From Augochlora pura (taxonomy: Eukaryota; Arthropoda; Insecta; Hymenoptera; Halictidae), in the NCBI RefSeq assembly GCF_028453695.1, contig NC_135779.1, positions 4,092,001-4,156,000 of the forward strand: a stretch of DNA of 64,000 bases. Direction: 5' to 3'. Within the stretch, counting starts at the first letter, position 1; each line of letters begins with the position of its first letter. The translations under genes were made by a program, and so were the position numbers. Shown here in pieces: positions 34,449 to 48,895 of the stretch. The notes below the pieces were generated by a model that worked only from the letters and a program-made list of their open reading frames with translations, was not told the origin of the DNA and made no database searches.

Positions 34449-36667
34449 ATGGCGGATGGTGCAGTGCCACCAATGAAGAATGGACATAATTGTAACACAA
34501 TGGGTTTTGCAACACAAGTAGTAAAACAGACATCTGATGTCTCCAACATTGTTTATGCAGTAGGGCAGTATGCTCCAAAGGTATTACGGAACTTAAATGC
34601 CCAAAGACAAAAGAACCAATTCAGTGATGTGGGTTTGGTTGCTGGTAGTAGCATCATTAGGGCTCATAGATCAGTTTTGGCTGCTGGAAGCCCATATTTC
34701 AATGCCATGTTTACTGGTGGCCTTGTGGAAGAGCAACAGGAGCTAGTAGAGATTCATTCAGTGTCTGCTAATATTCTTTCCATCCTGGTGGATTTTATTT
34801 ACACTGGCAATGTTGATGTTACTCAAGACAATGTTTTAGAATTATTTGCAGCTGCTGATATGTTAGAGATAGATGAAGTGGTAATGGGTTGCATTACATA
34901 TTTAAGCCAACAACTCCACCCTTCGAATGCTCTTGGGATTTATAGGTGAGTTTAGCAAGAATGAATCATAACTGTTGAAATGTTCACAAAATCTTCTGTT
35001 GAACAGATTTGCTGAAGCACATAACAGATTAGATCTCTTGAAGACTGCCCTACAATTTATAGAAGTCAATTTTCCTCAAGTATCACAGGAGGAAGAATTT
35101 TTGGATCTGCCGAAAGAACGTCTCGTTCGTTTACTCAGTAGCGATTATATTCATATTGATACTGAGTTTCAGGTGTGTATTAAAAATACAAATAAAGTCA
35201 GTAGTACTAATTACTATGAATACAAAAACTAATAGTTTAACTATCTGTTATGGATCATAGGTCTTCCAGGCAGCATACAATTGGATTATTCATAATATAT
35301 CAATGCGAAGATGTTATGTCTTTGAAATATTAAGTCACATACGTTTACGACTGTGTTCATTAGCAAGATTGGAACGCGTCATATCGGAGTGTAAAGATGC
35401 GAGTCTGATCGTCGCATTAAGATCAATACAGAAAGATTTAGCGTCGAATCAAGGATGTCTTGTGCCTCTTCATGCACAGCCTAGGGTTTGCGCTAAAAAA
35501 AATATTTTAGTGATCGGCGGCTCACGAAGAGAGCACACAGCGTATAGTTGGGGAAAAGCTACTGAAAATACTTATCCAACGATTGAGAAATTTGATATAT
35601 TCACGGGGTATTATTGTTTTCGAAGTTCACGAACTTTTAATTAATTATAACAATTGAAAGTAGTGTCAATTAAATATCACTACTGATTCCTTCAATTTCT
35701 AAGTATGATTATTTTCATAGGAAATGGAGTGAAGTAGCTCCAATGAATATCGGACGAATCCTACCGGGTGTAGCGTTATTGGATGGTAAAGTATACGTGG
35801 TTGGTGGTGAGTTTGAATCCTGTATCATTGCCAATTGCGAACGTTATGATCCATGTGATAACGTTTGGACTAAGAAGATCGCCTGTATGGTGGAACCCAG
35901 GTGTGAATTCGGTCTATGTGCCTTGGATAATAACTTATATGCATTTGGTGGTTGGATTGGTACTGATATCGGTGGATCCATAGAAATATATGATCCAAAA
36001 ACCAACACTTGGACATTACATGGACAACTTCCAGCACCTAGATTTAGTATGGGAGTTGTTGCTTATGAAGGTAGAATAATTTAATACAAAGCCAGTTCTT
36101 TATTTAATTATCATATTAACTGATTAATCTCTGGATTAGGATTAATCTATATAGTGGGCGGTTGTACACATAGTAGCAGACATCGACAAGATGTAATGAG
36201 TTACAATCCAGTGACCAAAGAATGGAGAAACTTGGCTCCAATGCTCACACCACGTTCGCAAATGGGAATCACTATACTGGACGGATACATTTACGTTGTC
36301 GGTGGTATTAACAGAAATCAACAGGTTTTGCTATCCGTTGAACGATATTCTTTCGACGAGGTAACTTTACCTCTAACTAATGCATAAGTTATGTTTATTA
36401 GCAGAAAAAAAATGTTCATATTTGTTTTAGAATAAATGGAGTATCGTGGCGCCTATGAGCGTAGGAAGATCATATCCGGCAGTTGCAGCTGCTGATGGTC
36501 GATTGTATGTTATAGGAGGTGATCAATCTCATGAAATCAATTTTTATCGAACTCAAATCACAATATCTACCGTGGAATGTTATGATCCGCACTCAAATAA
36601 ATGGCACGAGTGTGCTTCATTACCTACAAGCAGGGGTGAAGCAGCGGCAATTGTTGCACCCTTTTGA
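34449..36667 (+). CDS. IPP: BTB-BACK-Kelch protein, IPP type
   Basis: Substrate-adaptor/actin-binding type protein. Six coding exons: 34449-34945, 35007-35172, 35261-35607, 35721-36070, 36140-36360, 36431-36667. They total 1818 bp (605 aa). The BTB domain is at about 55-160 (FSDVGLVAG, AHRSVLAAGSPYFNAMFTGG, DFIYTG). A BACK region follows, then six Kelch blades (VYVVGG, LYAFGGW, IYIVGG, IYVVGG, LYVIGG). The signatures LYAFGGWIGTDIG and SVERYSFDENKW align with the matching blades of IPP better than with other KLHL proteins I know, so I call it IPP-like. The frame stays open upstream of the ATG to an acceptor at 34416, so a longer N terminus from an upstream exon is possible. Confidence 0.85.
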
Positions 36668-39600
36668 TTGAAAATTGATTTCAATATCGATGCAATGTGT
36701 TGAACAGATTTTATATCAAATTATACTCGTGTGCGTTTCATTTCGCATTCCAGAATGATACTCGAGCGTCTATTACATTTGCTTAGTCGTAAACATGATA
36801 TCAAACAAGAAACATACACGTTTTTCGACTATTCTCTTTTACGTTGTGTAAATAAATACCATTCAACGTATACAGACCCTCAAAAGTTCCGGATTCCGTT
36901 TAAATTCGTGAGAATATATCTTCCATATCTAATAGATATATCTTATAAAAGGGTTATAGCAATACTAACAAAAAATACGGAATATTAGGTTTATACTATC
37001 TACTATTTTTTTCGTATACCTTAAGTATTACTGGTAAAAATATTCGATGAATAAAAAGTTTATAATAATGCAGATGCTTGTCTGCTTTGATTTTTCGATG
37101 TTAGCGATGCCTTACTTGAAGATAAATGTTTCTTCAGAGTTACAGATCCGTCGACTTTACAGATTTTCTAGATAACATCAATTTCAGTCTATCTATGTGT
37201 CAACATTTTATATAATGATGGATGGGTTTTTAGCATTTCCTGATGATTTCTTCTTAAACATATGACTGAGGTCATTGGGGAATTACATACCTTAAGTATT
37301 ATTAGTAGTCCCAAGCTTTTGAGCAGATCTGTATACAACCTAGAATGTATTTTTTTATAGATTACGATGTTATAAAGTATTCAGACATTAGTAGCATTGT
37401 TATTTTCATTTTCTTAATGGATATAAGATGCAATAGGATTTGAGAAGAAAGAGAAATGTTTGATTAAATAAGTGCTATTTTCAGTGCTGTCGCTGGTAAA
37501 TTATGTACACTGATTTTGTCAAAATGTTTATTATGTATATCTCGCAATGAAAATAGCCTATTACGATTTTGAAATATTAAAAAAAACTTTTTAGCATGAA
37601 AAGATTTTATTAGTTGTAGAAATGACTGACAGCCTTCACATTCTATAGTCATTTACCAAAGTTACTGAAAATACAAAATGCAATGTTCTATTGTAAATTT
37701 GATCACACTACAACGAGAGATAAAAGGAGATATATTTCCATATAGCCTGTGTACAAAGAAGGTAGCGACAAGAATGATGTGAGATGTACGTAATTCTCCT
37801 TGAGAATTGTAAATCCCGATTACGCGTGCTTGTGATATTTATCAATTTCGTTTCCTTTTCCTTTGAATCTATTGTATATGTAAATTTAAGTTACTTATTC
37901 ATTTATCTGGTGTAAGGAGTAACAAATACTTAATATTCTAATATAATACGTTTCTAATTCTTTTCTTCTGAACTCGGTGAAAGAATTTTTGAAAGCGTGA
38001 ATGATGTTTTATGGAATCACATGTAGCCTTCATAAGTTAATTAACGTTACATCGAAAGGTTTCATTAAAAAATCTTATTACGGTTGAGTATCATTTTTCG
38101 AGATTGTGACTGGTGCTAATACCAAAATTGAAAATACATAATCATTTCATTATGCTGTACAGTTCAAGACCAAATATTATTTTCAAAAACTAAGGCTTTG
38201 AACCTTAAAATTCTGGAAACATGCGACAGGAATGTTCTATCATCATAGTATATAAATTGCTCTTACAAACTCATGCAGTAATAAAAAGTACTTAGCTTGA
38301 TTATCATTTTTACAAAATGTACATATTGTATCAATGTGATTCTATAATCAACTAACTCTTTACGTTTTAATAGCAGTTAATGGCATAATATACTAATTAA
38401 CAATTTTATGTACTTCTTATACCAAAGTTTCTTTTTGTAATGTATCATTTGTATGAAAATGATATGTATTAGCATTACAAGATAAATTACAGAAAAATAG
38501 TTAGCATTTTTCATTTTTGTTGCACTGACATGGCTGCTCAGACAAAATATTACCCTCGTGAAGAGATATTGAATGTTATATACATGCTTTGTTCTATTTA
38601 AATATGGCATTTGTTTATCATTATCTTTAATATCGTCAAATCATTTGTTTATAGAATATTTTGTTACAAATATACAAACAGTTTATTTCAAGTATATATT
38701 ACCGTGTAACTTTAGTAGTTAGCCTTTCTACTGGTTTCACGTAGAAAACTCAATTTATGTTCATTACACATGTAACGGACATATTTTTTATTATAATATT
38801 TTAAGGATATGTATGTATACGTTATAGAAAGTGCTATTAGGTAAATGGCCTCTGCGTATAATTAAAATATTCTGAATAGTATCAAGAGCTTAAGCTGAAA
38901 ATTATACTTGGTTGAAACTATCTACTTTTCGTTTGAATGCATGTGTAAATGGTAATATCATTCACTTATCAGGACCGAAATCGAAGGAATTGTATTGAAT
39001 TCATACATAATTGAGAAACGTTCTAAGTACAGTGATGCAAATACGTTTCTATATTTACGCATATGTGCTTCATGCCAGATTTTTGAAATAAAGTGTATTT
39101 GGAGATACAGACATTTCACATACAATTTTTATACAATTAATTATTGCGATGAATGTAAGTATATTAATGTTTAATAGAAGATTGAGATATATAATTATAT
39201 AAAACAAATATGACTGTATTCTCCAATAATACTTAACCATTGTAATATACATGCATAAGTTCAGTCCGTGGACGTTTTACACAATATGCGCTATTAAATA
39301 TTGAACTCTGTCTTAAGCGATTAAAAAAATCAATTTTTGGAAAATATATATATATATACATATACATATATATATATGTATTGCCGTCTAGTCTCGTTTA
39401 GTTGTTTAATATTTATGTTTTAAATAAAATATTTGAAAACACATTCAATCGATGTATTATTACTTGATACATATCTTTTTTGTTACAATAAAAAGTAGTA
39501 GTTAGGGGATTACCTAAATAGACACGTTATATTAATTAATGAAGCGAAATCACTTCTCTACCGTTTATGATACGAAACAGTTTATTCATATAAGGACTGA

Positions 39601-39840
39601 CACACATTTCTCCTCAAACAAATCTGTAATTAGAATTCATTCCTTATAGACACTGACGTGTAACTTCATTAAAGTCCAAGAAATAAATACTTTTAAAGAT
39701 CCACTGTAGTGTCTCCCTTATGTGTCACGTGACATACGTCTATTTATCTAGTTCTTGTAAACATAATAAGCGAATTATGCTAATTTCTTGTGAAGATTAT
39801 ATAAATGTATGATACACATCTTTTACATGTACTTAAATTA
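36668..39840. other. AT-rich interval between IPP and SF3B1
   Basis: The two genes converge here, so the stretch should hold both 3' untranslated regions. Several AATAAA words occur in both directions, and no one of them can be assigned. No coding sequence is supported. A TA/TATACA microsatellite lies at 39344-39380. Confidence 0.6.
39344..39380. repeat. TA/TATACA microsatellite
   Basis: Alternating TA run interrupted by two TACA units. Simple repeat in the IPP-SF3B1 interval. Confidence 0.85.
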
Positions 39841-42800
39841 TTACAAAACGTAATCCAATTCATATCTAATATACTGATTCTTTGGATCATTCATAATTCG
39901 AGGGTAACCAGCCACAAGAGCGTCCTGTCCACCTATATAAAGAGAATTATAAATTTTCCAATAAACATCGCGTACTTTTCTTGCCGGATGGAATAGTCCC
40001 TGCAATGAAATATACATTTACTTAATATTCGACACAATTCGTTGCATTAATTCAATGCATTACGTACCTGTAGAGTATATTGTAATATTTTAATTGGCCC
40101 AAGAGCGACACGCAAACCATCTACAGCATCCATAAATGCCTGCACCAAATGTGGAGAAGTTTCAAAAACATTGGGCCATACATGATTCAGTAAATGTATT
40201 AACGCGTCTTCGCATCCGAATCCATAAACGCCCAATGCCATGTGTTTAATTGCAGCGCAAGCTGTTTGTCTGTGTACTAAATCTCTGTAATGACAATAAC
40301 GGGAAGGTAATTGATCACAATTTTTCATAAGGAATATGATATTCTCTTCTATTATACATATTTTACCTGTCCATCAATGCATCTTCTAACAATGGACTAA
40401 CAGCATAAATGTAATCCTTCCCCATTTCTCCAATATATTCAAATAAAAATGATAAAGATTTCAGAACGCCATTCTGTACATTCAATTCTGGTACTCTGTA
40501 CTCATTCATCAGTGCAGGAAGTACCGTGAATGGACTACAAGTTTCAGCGACAATAGCTATAGCTACAGTAGTACAAACACGATTTTGACGTTCTTGTACT
40601 TTCAAATTATTCAATAGAGTTGCTAATACGTCGTGGGGGCTATAAATAAAAAATGTATAAATCCAAAATATTTTTCCAACGTGAAACGTCTTTAAAAAGT
40701 TATGTAATTACCCTATCGCCTTTGCAATGTAACCAAAAGTGTTCACTGTAGCTCTTCTAATTGCTTTTTTGTGTGCTTTCAGTAATTCCAAAAGTTCGAA
40801 ACATATTCTCATCCATTCCCTAGCAGATACGTATTCGGGTCCTCTGTCTGCAATTCTTCCTACAAGATCGATACAATTTTCTTGTACCTAAAAAATTAAA
40901 TATAGTATTAGAATAAGTAACGTTGTTATACATATGGAATGCATCGTTGATTTTATATAGGATATCAACCTTTTCGTGTCTGTTCTTCAAAATGGGGGTA
41001 AGTCGTGGTAATAAGTCTTTAATTGGTGGCGTCATTTTTGTCATTCCGATAACATTAACGATAGCTTTTAACGCGCCTAAAATACTACCCAGTACTTCAG
41101 GATATTCTTCTCCTAAGTATTCATAAAGAACAACGCCTAAATGACCCATCAGTTTTTCCTGTAAGGGAAATTAAAATATAATATTAATTTTTATTGGAAG
41201 AAAATTAATTGCAAAATAAAATATATTTTTACCTCTTGACACGTTTTCATAACGACGGCAATGCGCGAAATTAAGTCTGCAGCTTGTTGTCTTACTTTAG
41301 CTGATTTGTTATTCAACCTCCACAATATTGTACCACATATCTGTGGTAGATACGCTTTCACCCTTTTTCCTAGCGTGTTAACAATAGTACCGAATCCGTT
41401 AAGCATAACAACGTCCTGTAATTAGATAGAATCATTACGTCAAGCACATGAATTTAGTTGTTACATTTGCTATTGAAATAGCGATTACAAACCTCCGTTG
41501 TCTGCTCCTGGAACGCATATAATATACCGTCTATGAGCTGTTCTTCCAAACGAGAGTCGACATCAGCAGCTCCTAAATTACCCATTATTTTCTCAATGGT
41601 CTCCATAACCATCTTTCTGTATTGTTCATTTTCATCTTTTAAATCATCCACTACACGATTTATGATTTCTGACGCGCCAACTTTGTTCGCGATTTCTACG
41701 GTCGTATCCACAAGCTACAAAGTAAAATTTACAATTTAGTATCTTCAACCATTTTGGTCACTTACTCGCTTAGATGAAAAATTCATACTTGTCGGTAATT
41801 TCTGCGGTCCAGTGCCATACGATGATTCCAAAAGTGCTTAAAAAAATGTGGTAGAATTTCATCCTTGATGTACTGAGCTTCGACACCATCTGTTCCGCAA
41901 CATTGTTTTACTACCTGTTGAATTAATGAAATTAATATAACAACAAACGAATTGGGTTAATGTGATTCGAATAATGTCGCTTACTTTTAAAACGATCTTC
42001 TTCATTTCTTCGTCAGGTGACTGAAACTCGCGAATAAGAATCAACATTACTTCACGAGTATAGTAATTGGCGTATTCGGCATCCATAAGAGGAATCAAAT
42101 ATCCAATAGCTTTCAAAAACGCAGCCAAACCTTTGCCTCTATGCGTACGAATACCTTTCCAGAGTGGTTTCAAAACAGAGTCAAAGCTTTCGATACCGTA
42201 AGGTGTAGCTGCTTCTGCCAAGGCAGCAATTGCCAAAGCAGTGATAGTACGGACTTTTTGTTGTTCATCAACCAAGCCTACAAAAGCACAAATTTATAAA
42301 ATGATAAGTCTGCGATCAGAAAAATGTTTAAAATTAGTCTAAAGATTGTCAATTTACCGTGTTCTATAATTTCGACCAAACTCTTTAAATGCGGCAGTAT
42401 TGCACACCCCATAAGAATTGCAATTTGTTGAACTATCTTGATTCCTGTGTGACGAGCTTGCCATGATTTTTTGCTACGACACACAGCTTTAAGGAATGGT
42501 AACAACGAAGGAATCCCTAATGCTGAAGCTACAACAGCGAAAGCTCTTGCTGTTGTGTTACGCACATATTCATCAATATTATCAATATCCGGTCTCATTG
42601 TGGAGATCATCGTCGCCAATCCAGCTGCTTTCGCCAGATTGGATATAATTTCTCTACCTTCTACACGAGCATAGTAATCTTCATCAATTAGCAGAGGTTC
42701 AATAACAACCAGTATCTGAAACACAAATTTTACGTTTTCAAATATCATACTATAACGTATCCGAACATTTCGATCTGGATTAAACTTTAACTAAAATAGT

Positions 42801-45800
42801 GCTTAGAACTTTCGATACTTACTTTGTGTACGTAAGGTCTGACCAAGTCATCCAGTTTATACAAAATACGGTCAATGACCTTTACGAGAAGATGTCGCTC
42901 TTGATCCTCCAATGTCGGTGACATAAGTAGAGGAAGTATTTGATTAAATAATGGACCAGCGCCAAATTCTCTGGCTTTGTCAGTGATCTGTCTGAGAGCC
43001 GCTTTTCTCATCGGCGGTGTACCATTTTTAATTTTTAAAAGAAGCTTCATAATCTTTCTTTCCTTCTGCTCTTCAGGGCTGAGTGTTTCTTCATCAACGT
43101 CAACTAACAATTTATCGAAGTATTGTGCATCTTCTGGCTTCATGAAAGGTAAATTACCTTTCGGCTGATTGTCTACAAATTTGGCGGTTTTGTCCTCGGT
43201 TTGAATAAAGAAACCTTGCGGAGTACCGGCAATCGGGGTCGGTGTAGCGGTGAGCTTCCTTGCTGGTGTACGAATCGGAATATATCCTGCCGGTGGCTGA
43301 AGAACTTTGTAGCCAGGTGGAAATAGAGCATCCAATTCATCGTCGGAAAGAGGTCTATTTCTCTCATCAATTTCTCTTTCCCAACGATATGCTTGAAGCT
43401 GTTCCGGTGTCATTGACATTAAATGTCCAGGTGTGGGAGTAGCAAGACCCATAGCTTTAGGTCCTGTCGGTGTTACTCCGCTGGGTGTTAAAATAGATGT
43501 TTGATGGGGCGTAGTTAGCGGGGTTGCAGGAGTTTGTGGTGTCATGGATCCAGGTGTTTGGTTTGAAGGTGTCTCGTCCCATCGACTTCTACGTTTACTA
43601 GCAGATGGTGTTGGAGTTTCTTGAATTAAATCTCCTGCAACACGATCAGTTCTAGGCGTCTCGGCCCACCCACTACTGTGCCCAGGTGTCTCTATAATTC
43701 ATAATATAATATCACTCGCAAGAATTTCAATAGATTTTAAAAGGTAATGAAGATGTAGACCTACCGCGTTCAGTTTTTGGGGTTTCATCCCAACGATTCC
43801 TTCGGCTTGAAACAGTTTTCTCATGAGAAGGGGTTTCTCTGCCAGGAGTAGCTGCACCAGGCGTTGCATGTCCCGGAGTAGCATCCCACATTCTTGTGCT
43901 TACACCTGGTGTTGCACCAGGAGTTTCTCCTCCTTTACCATGACCGGGTGTTTCGTCCCACCTGATAGCAGCTGGTGTTACCTGATATCGAGAACAAACA
44001 ATTCAATCAACCATTCGAGTGTATAACTACCATTAATATTATTTGATTACTTACATCAGCGTTATCCCATGATGTTGGTGTTGCAGTAGTACCACTTGGC
44101 TTTTTAGGCGTTGGAGCATCATCCGTTTGATCCCAACGACCTCTTTTTTTCGGTGCCGGTTTTGGTTCACCGTTAGCTTTTAGAGTTCCCTCTTTAGCTT
44201 TTTCTGCTAGTTTCTTTCTTAACTGAAAACAAATGTAAAAACGGTGTTACAAATATTTGTATTCATTACGCTTCAAATAAGATAAGTTAATTAAAGGTTT
44301 CATTAAATATACCTCTGTTTCTTCTCCTTTGAGTAACTGTTCTCGCATAATTTCTGTGTAGGTTCTAGAACCGATGTCTGGAGTCTTGCCACCTGTAATC
44401 AAGAACCAGAAGTCACGCAAAGCGCAACTATTAGATAATTGTTCGAAAAAATGCTCAAACTTTCAAAAACTTCTGAACATACCTAGTCATTTTATTGTAA
44501 TATTTATCATTAAAATGCCCTTAGAATATTTTGGTATATTCTAAGTAAACTACTGAATTCACTCTCATTTCCACGTTGCGTACATTATGAAATAAAACGG
44601 TAACGTAAGCACTTCGATAAATACTTCATTGCGACAATTAGTTGTAAGTGTACGGAAATCTGATTAATTATTCAACGGGTACGAGAGAGCTGCAACAGTA
44701 GATGGCATATGGCATACGTACGTGAAAGTTTGGTGCCTTAGGGAGCACTGTCCTGCTCAAGTCTTCCACATCGAAAAATACTTTAGCCATCTAAAAATCA
44801 ACTCATTCTCGTTATTAATAATATTTGCACACCAACCATTCATACTATTTTTCAATAATTACGTTCTCACAAAAATCTCATGATACAATGAGAGTTTAAA
44901 GAATGCTGATCTAAATTTAAAAAATCGAACAAAAAGTAAAGGATCTGCGATGAAAGAGATGGAATGAAATATTAGAGAACTTAAAACAACGTGAAGGAAA
45001 GTCTCATTGTATCATCTATAAGACATGACTGTAATGCCGTGACAATTCAATCTCGCTTAACCTTCGACATAGTATCCTCGGTAAGCAGATGATTCCAAAT
45101 GTGCAGACCGTCACTAAGATTGGAAAAAAATGTATACATTAGTATGTATTTGAAAGAATCACATTCATTCTCTTCATTCAAGCCAGTTTTTTCTACTTCA
45201 CATTGCTTCCACAATCTGAGTACAAAGAAATCTTATACCTAATTAACTACTAATAACCGAGGCAATATTTGAAGCAACTTTTTAAAGCATTAATCATATG
45301 ACAAATATTTCATTAGAAACCATACAACCTGTTTAAAATCGAAGCTAACAAAGTATTGCAATTTTGTATTTGAATTAATCCTCAGTTATTATTTCTAACA
45401 ATACTACAGCAATATATAATGTACTAGTTAATTAAATATTTAAAGTCATAGTGTCGAGTGACGTATATAATGTAAATTGTTTATTAAAACACTTCTTTAA
45501 TTAGAAGTAAGTTGCATTTGCTGTAGCATTAACATATTTAATATTTTCATTTAATATATACACTAGCTTACTTAAGTAACATACAATTTTATGTGAATCA
45601 GTGTAGAAAGACTTTGATGTTACAAAAACATTCAAATGATGTCAAAGGTATAATGCATGATGTATGAGTTGAAATATATTATTAATAATTTCAAATAAAA
45701 TCTTTACAGTATTTTAATAACTTACAAGGGAGACTAAAGAAAATGGAATCTCAGTGAACAAATAAAATTAAATACTATTTCTAGATGCCCATGATATTTT

Positions 45801-47198
45801 TTTGACGAATTTTTAATTTTATGGAATAAGGATTAAATGAGAAATAATAACATATTATGGAAAAGTAAATTATATTGTCATGGTACTAGTGAAATTTCTA
45901 TGTAATACTTCGCTTTTAATCACATATACTGTGTTATGACCTAATATAGAAAAAAGCCAACTTAATTAACTCTTAATATATTATATTGTTCTTGAGTTGT
46001 ATATAATCTAAGAAAGCACAGTTTTCACACATAAATACAATTTATTTTAATTATATTAACTTAAGTTGACTTCTTTTCAGTACACCTCAGTGTATCTATT
46101 ATGAATGGTATGAGTTTGTTTGCTTATAAACTGAAGTGATGTAAGCTTCATTGTGCATATATTTTGATGCAATATAATCAATATATAATCACATACAACG
46201 TTTGGTAATTTTAATCAAATCTTTTCTGATATTATGCTCTGTTGTATGCGAATTTATGATCATAACTATCAAGGTGCATTACATTGCTCCAAAATGTTAA
46301 CAAAGATAATGATATGCAAACACACTTAGTATCTAATTACCTGTTTGATTTTTAGAAGGAGTAACTTAAGAGGAAAAAAAATACCAACCTTCTGCAAATG
46401 GATCAACACGTTCTGGCGATATAATCATTCTTCGTCTTTTTTGTCTATATTCATCCTCTCTATCTGCTATGGTGGGTCGTCGTCTATCCGCAAATGGATC
46501 ATAATCCTTTTCACTCTGAGAAATAAATATTATTCATTGAGTTTAATATAACCTTCTAATTTTTTTACAATATCTTACCTGTGCAACATCATTGAGTAAT
46601 GCAGCTGGAGCATTATAGCCTGGTCTCTTATTCGTACTGAATGTAGTTGGTTCATAATCCTCATCCTTAATAAATAAAAAATTATATCACAAAAATAATT
46701 TTAAACAATAATCATTATCTCTATGATAGGTCTTATAATACTTTCATCTAAATGAATGTTAAAAAAAGTAAAATTACCTCGATTTCATCATTGGCTGCAA
46801 TTGATGTAACATAGCCTTCATACTTGTTATTGCTTCCATCATAGATATCTTGATCATAAAAACCAGTCTTTCCTAGACCTACTTGTTCTTTCTCTGCCGT
46901 TGCATTCTGTATTTCTTTCTTTTTCGATTGTATTTCTCTTATTTGCGCTTCGATATCTATAAGGTATTAATGTGTTTAGTAAAACCAATAGCACAGTTAA
47001 TCAAACTTGATAATTCAATATTTCGATTGCAAGCATTAATCTACAATTATGTCAACTATTATCCAACTGTGAAACATACTCTACGAGTATATATTGCCAT
47101 AAGAAATGACTGAAAACAACGTGTGGTAGCGACATTCACTACCAAAAATTATGGTCCACAACAAACAAACCTTCATGAGTTCTGGGAATGGAATCCAT
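39841..47198 (-). CDS. SF3B1: Splicing factor 3B subunit 1 (SF3B1), complete
   Basis: Core of the U2 snRNP SF3b complex that clamps the branch-point helix. Eighteen exons: 47198-47171, 46956-46778, 46665-46579, 46515-46389, 44392-44313, 44222-44055, 43981-43765, 43691-42823, 42715-42358, 42277-41985, 41914-41789, 41714-41493, 41415-41233, 41158-40970, 40887-40712, 40639-40367, 40284-40068, 39999-39841. They total 3951 bp (1316 aa; human 1304). It starts MDSIPRTHEDIEAQIREIQ as in insects. It then has the phosphorylated TP-dipeptide region with several RWDETP repeats, followed by about 20 HEAT repeats from about residue 500 on. The segments that carry cancer hotspots in humans (VRNTTARAF, RHTGIKIVQQ, EQQKVRT) are unchanged. 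The end is YIRYELDYVL. A 2.0-kb intron (44393-46388) contains no gene that I can see. Confidence 0.97.
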
Positions 47199-48895
47199 CC
47201 TGTATCGTTCTAACCTGATAATAGGTTATTCGCGCAGATTCTATATAAATATACACTTCAAAGAGGATTTAATCCTCTTTGGCGAAAATAATAGCGAAAG
47301 ACCAAATTCCGTTCCCAACCAACTAATTTTTATATTGACAATGGCAATGCTACAAGATGGCACACTCCGTGGCGGTTTTCAATCGTAAAGGCCGATACAC
47401 AATTATATAACTTCACAAACATCAAAATATTACGTAGTAATACCACGATAAATTGAACTATACATAGCGATGTAGAATAAATCTATCTTATGCATTTTAT
47501 ATACAGTATTGCAAGGGTCAATAAAGAAATTTTCTTTGCTCTGATTGATTGACGATTTACTGGTGAGACAGTGCTGCCTTACAGTCAAAGAAAAAGAGGG
47601 AAAGCAGTGAGTGAGCAAGAGAGCATGAAATTTGCACAACTGTAAGTGGAATAAGTTACACCACACGTATGATGCAGCTTGTCTCATTCTATCGTGCTTG
47701 CAGTCTCACTCTTTTCGTGCATCTATTTGGTTGGCGCGCTATCAGAAGCACGCAGCACGAAATTCCATTTCTAAGAAGCTTCAAATAATAAAATCTGTTT
47801 CTTTATAAGATTCTCGAAAACGTATTTGTAAAGGATGTTCAGTATACATTAGTATTTTCTATGCGTAACATGATGTAGAATGAAAAAATAATGGCTAGAA
47901 AAGATCTGTGGCGCTATCTGTGACAGAGTAATACCACTTATCCTTACCCTTAAAATTATCACCTGCTGATAATTTTAGCGAATAGTTTGAGCATTGTGCC
48001 ACTGCGTAGAGTAGCGCTATACATACGTTTGAATGCAGCAAAAATTTTGAGCCGGATTATATATTGCCACGAATTTGAAAACGGCACAAATCATTCATCC
48101 GAATATTTGATATCGGAACACGAAACGGAAATTTGTTTATAACTAATTACAACTTAAATATGTAAAACATTATTATAGTTACCGTTACCAGGGGTCTCGT
48201 GTGAGGTTTCCTATTATGGTAGTGGAAGTAAAAAGTAATAAAATAAATTAATCTACCTACAGAAACAAACTTCTACATATGCATCTACTGAAGCTGATAG
48301 TAGATCAAATAAATATTTATATTTTCCATCAATATGAAACGTATGCAATTTCAATGACAATCAAAATTAATGTTTTTAGAATTAGAGGTGTAGTAATAAA
48401 GGTAGCATTGTCTTAAAAATATTACATTAACGTTTTATTAGATAAAATGTACAGTTACCTACGCTCGAAGTAAGAAAGCTATATTAGACTAATTCGTTTG
48501 ACTTTACACGGGAATTAAATTCGCAGTGTTACGCTTAACAAATCCTCCAATGACTAAATAGACTGGACAGAGCACGGTAGAAGAAAAAGTGGAATATTGA
48601 AAGATTCGTTCGAATGTAGATAATGGAAGCAAACCATCACCATAAATAGTACAATATATTTATAATATAGAACTATGTATATCTTGATTCAGGGTACTGG
48701 TAATATATAACAGTGAGCGATACGAGAACGCGGCAGTGTGAACCCTAGGGAATGAAAGTACGGAGGATCAGTCAGTGGAGGAGTTGTCGGTTTCTAGAAA
48801 TACAAAACCGACCATCCAGGATCCGGTGGTCTGAAGTGCATTCCAACGAGAATTATATAAAATTACGATATAAAATAATAATTATCCTAAAGGAC
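47199..48895. other. Interval between SF3B1 and the dumpy 3' end
   Basis: Both neighbours are on the minus strand, so this holds the SF3B1 promoter (near 47.2-47.7 kb) and the dumpy 3' untranslated region (below 48.9 kb). A minus-strand AATAAA at 48434-48439 lies about 460 bp after the dumpy stop and is a candidate poly(A) signal. The third dispersed-repeat copy is at 47508-47635. No coding sequence is seen. Confidence 0.55.
47508..47635 (+). repeat. Dispersed promoter-associated repeat, copy C
   Basis: Matches the left part of copy B (32713-32828) through GCAAGGGTCAA, ATTTTCTTTGCTCTGATTG, TTGACGATTTACTGGTGA, AGTCAAAGAAAAAGAGGG and GAGCAAGAGAGCATGAAA. Similarity beyond 47640 is weak. Read in the direction of SF3B1, its AATCAGAGCAAAGAAAAT word lies about 350 bp upstream of the start codon. 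Confidence 0.75.

Noticed and set aside
42277..42715. Possible mutation at SF3B1 hotspot positions
   Set aside because: The segments that hold the human hotspots read as wild type. Nothing unusual.
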